DNA from: Alitta virens
Taxonomy: Eukaryota; Annelida; Polychaeta; Phyllodocida; Nereididae
Length of the DNA: 64,000 nt
Assembly (NCBI GenBank): GCA_932294295.1
Contig: OW028576.1
Span: 21,149,227-21,213,226, forward strand
Reading direction: 5' to 3'
In this document: piece after piece, positions 62,128-64,000 of the stretch
Layout of the letters: each line of letters opens with the position of its first letter
How positions within the stretch are numbered: the first letter of the stretch is position 1
Program-made: the position numbers and the translations under genes
Notes under the pieces: model-generated
Database searches by the model: none
What the model was told of the DNA's origin: nothing
The model's input: the letters and a program-made list of their open reading frames with translations, nothing else

Positions 62128-64000
62128 AATGTTGACGGCTTAATGTTGACGGCTTAATGTTGACAGCTTAATGTTGTGGTCAGCTTGTTGACGGCTTAAT
62201 GTTGACGGCTTAATGTTGTGGTCAGCTTAATGTTGATGGCTTAATGTTGACGGCTAAATGTTGACGGCTAAATGTTGACGGCTTAATGTTGACGGCTTAA
62301 TGTTGACGGCTTAATGTTGACAGCTTAATGTTGTGGTCAGCTTGTTGACGGCTTAATGTTGTGGTCAGCTTAATGTTGACGGCTTAATGTTGACGGCTTA
62401 ATGTTGTGGTCAGCTTAATGTTGACGGCTTAATGTTGACGGCTTAATGTTGACGGCTTAATGTTGACGGCTAAATGTTGACGGCTTAATGTTGACGGCTT
62501 AATGTTGTGGTCAGCTTAATGTTGACGGCTTAATGTTGACGGCTTAATGTTGACGGCTTAATGTTGTGGTCAGCTTAATGTTGACGGCTTAATGTTGACG
62601 GCTAAATGTTGACGGCTTAATGTTGACGGCTTAATGTTGACGGCTTAATGTTGTGGTCAGCTTAATGTTGACGGCTTAATGTTGACGGCTTAATGTTGAC
62701 GGCTTAATGTTGTGGTCAGCTTAATGTTTGGCTTAATGTTGACGGCAAATGTTGACGGCTTAATGTTGACGGCTTAATGTTGACGGCTAAATGTTGACGG
62801 CTTAATGTTGACGGCTTAATGTTGACGGCTTAATGTTGTGGTCAGCTTAATGTTGACGGCTTAATGTTGACGGCTAAATGTTGACGGCTTAATGTTGACG
62901 GCTTAATGTTGACGGCTTAATGTTGACGGCTTAATGTTGTGGTCAGCTTCTTGACGGCTTAATGTTGTGGTCAGCTTAATGTTGACGGCTTAATGTTGAC
63001 GGCTTAATGTTGACGGCTTAATGTTGACGGCTAAATGTTGACGGCTTAATGTTGACGGCTTAATGTTGACGGCTCAATGTTGTGGTCAGCTTAATGTTGA
63101 CGGCTTTATGTTGACGGCTTAATGTTGACGGCTTAATGTTGTGGTCTGCTTAATGTTGACGGCATAATGTTGACGGCTTAATGTTGTGGTCAGCTTGTTG
63201 ACGGCTTAATGTTGTGGTCAGCTTAATGTTGACGGCTTAATGTTGACGGCTAAATGTGGACGGCTTAATGTTGACGGCTTAATGTTGATGGCTAAATGTT
63301 GTGGTCAGCTTAACGTTGACGGCTTAATGTTGACGGCTTAATGTTGTGGTCAGCTTAATGTTGACGGCTAAATGTTGACGGCAAATGTTGACGGTTTAAT
63401 GTTGACGGCATAATGTTGACGGCTTAATGTTGACGGCTTAATGTTGACGGCATAATGTTGACGGCTAAATGTTGACGGCTTAATGTTGACGGCTTAATGT
63501 TGACGGCTAAATGTTGACGGCTTAATGTTGACGGCTTAATGTTGACGGCTAAATGTTGACGGCTTAATGTTGACGGCTTAATGTTGACGGCTTAATGTTG
63601 ACGGCTTAATGTTGATGGCTTAATGTTGTGGTCAGCTTAATGTTGACGGCTTAATGTTGACGGCTTAATGTTGACGGCTTAATGTTGACGGCTATATGTT
63701 GACGGCTTAATGTTGACGGCTTAATTTTGACGGCTTAATGTTGACGGCTTAATGTTGTGGTCAGCTTAATGTTGACGGCTTAATGTTGACGGCTCAATGT
63801 TGTGGTCAGCTTAATGTTGACGGCTTTATGTTGACGGCTTAATGTTGACGGCTTAATGTTGTGGTCTGCTTAATGTTGACGGCTTAATGTTGACGGCTTA
63901 ATGTTGACGGCTTAATGTTGTGGTCAGCTTAATGTTGAAGGCTTAATGTTGACGGCTTAATGTTGACGGCTTAATGTTGACGGCTTAATGTTGACGGCTT
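62128..64000 (+). repeat. 4,552-bp tandem duplication, copy 2 (cut by window end)
   Basis: Second copy of the 4,552-bp unit, of which 1,873 bp lie in the window. The seven-marker constant offset shows no net monomer gain or loss so far, which suggests a very recent event. If it is a full copy it should extend about 2.7 kb beyond the window. Confidence 0.9.

Larger units (their letters stand above)
1..64000 (+). repeat. 14/17-bp satellite array filling the window
   Basis: The window is a head-to-tail array of CTTAATGTTGACGG (14 bp) interspersed with CTTAATGTTGTGGTCAG (17 bp). The two share the first ten bases and differ in the tail, ACGG versus TGGTCAG. Substituted units recur: CTAAATG, CATAATG, CTTTATG, CTCAATG, CTATATG, CTGAATG, CCTAATG and CTTCATG heads, and GATGG, GACAG, GAAGG and GACAA tails. 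At an average near 14.5 bp there are roughly 4,400 units. No reverse-complement unit (CCGTCAACATTAAG), gap, unique sequence or transposon was seen, so every stretch normally reported as intergenic is this same repeat. The 14-mer is 43% GC, with G twice C and T above A on this strand. Array length, purity and layered duplications fit eukaryotic heterochromatic satellite. The family is not one I recognise, and both ends lie inside the array. Confidence 0.98.

Noticed and set aside
1..64000. Protein-coding genes, including a repeat-protein gene
   Set aside because: Most monomers carry TAA on both strands (CTTAATG is TTAA-centred), and 11-, 14- and 17-bp units all shift the frame by the same amount. 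Every frame therefore meets a stop about every three units. Any open stretch longer than this comes from runs of variant heads and has no coding signature.
1..64000. CRISPR array
   Set aside because: The apparent spacers are themselves the same monomer. There are no unique spacers, no 25-40-bp repeat with variable spacers, and no cas genes.
1..64000. Plasmid or phage iteron origin
   Set aside because: Unit length of 14-17 bp is similar to iterons, but iteron clusters have a few to some tens of copies next to a rep gene. Here there are thousands of units and no gene.
1..64000. Bacterial-type promoters from TTGACA in GACAGC variants
   Set aside because: TTGACA resembles a -35 box, but no TATAAT-like -10 element stands at 16-18 bp. 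The hexamer is a one-base variant of the repeat.
1..64000. W-box (TTGACC/T) sites
   Set aside because: The monomer reads TTGACG and the 17-mer reads GTGGTCAG (CTGACCAC on the other strand). Neither matches the W-box.
1..64000. CENP-B box or telomere repeat
   Set aside because: No unit resembles the CENP-B box core or TTAGGG/TTTAGGG-type repeats. A centromeric role is possible only by analogy of structure.
1..64000. Nuclear-receptor half-sites (GGTCA) in the 17-mer
   Set aside because: The unit has TGGTCAG, not AGGTCA, and no paired half-site at a standard spacing. The match is too short to support.

Overview
The whole 64 kb window is one uninterrupted tandem-repeat (satellite) array. I found no gene, RNA gene, transposon, CRISPR array or unique flanking sequence on either strand. 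The base unit is a 14-bp monomer, CTTAATGTTGACGG, and about one unit in four or five is a 17-bp sister monomer, CTTAATGTTGTGGTCAG. Rarer length classes are 13 bp (CAAATGTTGACGG), 12 bp (CTTAATGTTTGG) and 11 bp (CTTGTTGACGG and CTTCTTGACGG). All units lie in the same orientation, and the sequence begins and ends inside the array. An array of this size and purity points to eukaryotic heterochromatin (centromeric, pericentromeric, subtelomeric or knob-like) resolved by long reads. I do not recognise the monomer and cannot name the organism.

Above the monomer level the array is built from overlapping large tandem duplications. I traced them by following rare variant monomers and measuring constant offsets. 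From left to right: a diverged pair at about 2.2 kb offset (0-3.1 kb); an exact 448-bp doublet (3.6-4.5 kb); a 2,532-bp doublet (5.23-10.3 kb) partly captured inside a 5,779-bp doublet (5.83-17.4 kb); a partial 1.47-kb repeat and a 0.52-0.59-kb repeat (20.9-24.2 kb); a 3.04-kb doublet (24.15-30.25 kb); a 1,699-bp doublet (29.1-32.6 kb); a 5.1-kb doublet (30.8-41.05 kb); an 8.91-kb doublet (35.4-53.35 kb); a 5.37-kb doublet (47.2-57.75 kb); and a 4,552-bp doublet that runs off the end (57.58-64.0 kb). Copies differ mainly by gain or loss of whole monomers (14, 42, 56, 59 or 73 bp) and by a few point changes. This is what repeated unequal exchange or replication-based amplification would leave.

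The 14-mer carries one CpG (GACGG). Two of the recurrent point variants, GATGG and GACAG, are the two products of deamination at that CpG, which suggests methylation. Variant monomers are zoned: several occur only left of about 31 kb or 46 kb, others only right of about 34 kb, so the array has at least two subdomains that meet around 30-36 kb. The array cannot encode a long protein, because nearly every monomer carries a stop on both strands and the frame shifts by the same amount at each unit. The functional ideas offered (a dense TGACG half-site array, a small inverted repeat, stop-start overlaps) are inference. Duplication boundaries were read by eye and are good to roughly a few tens of bases.
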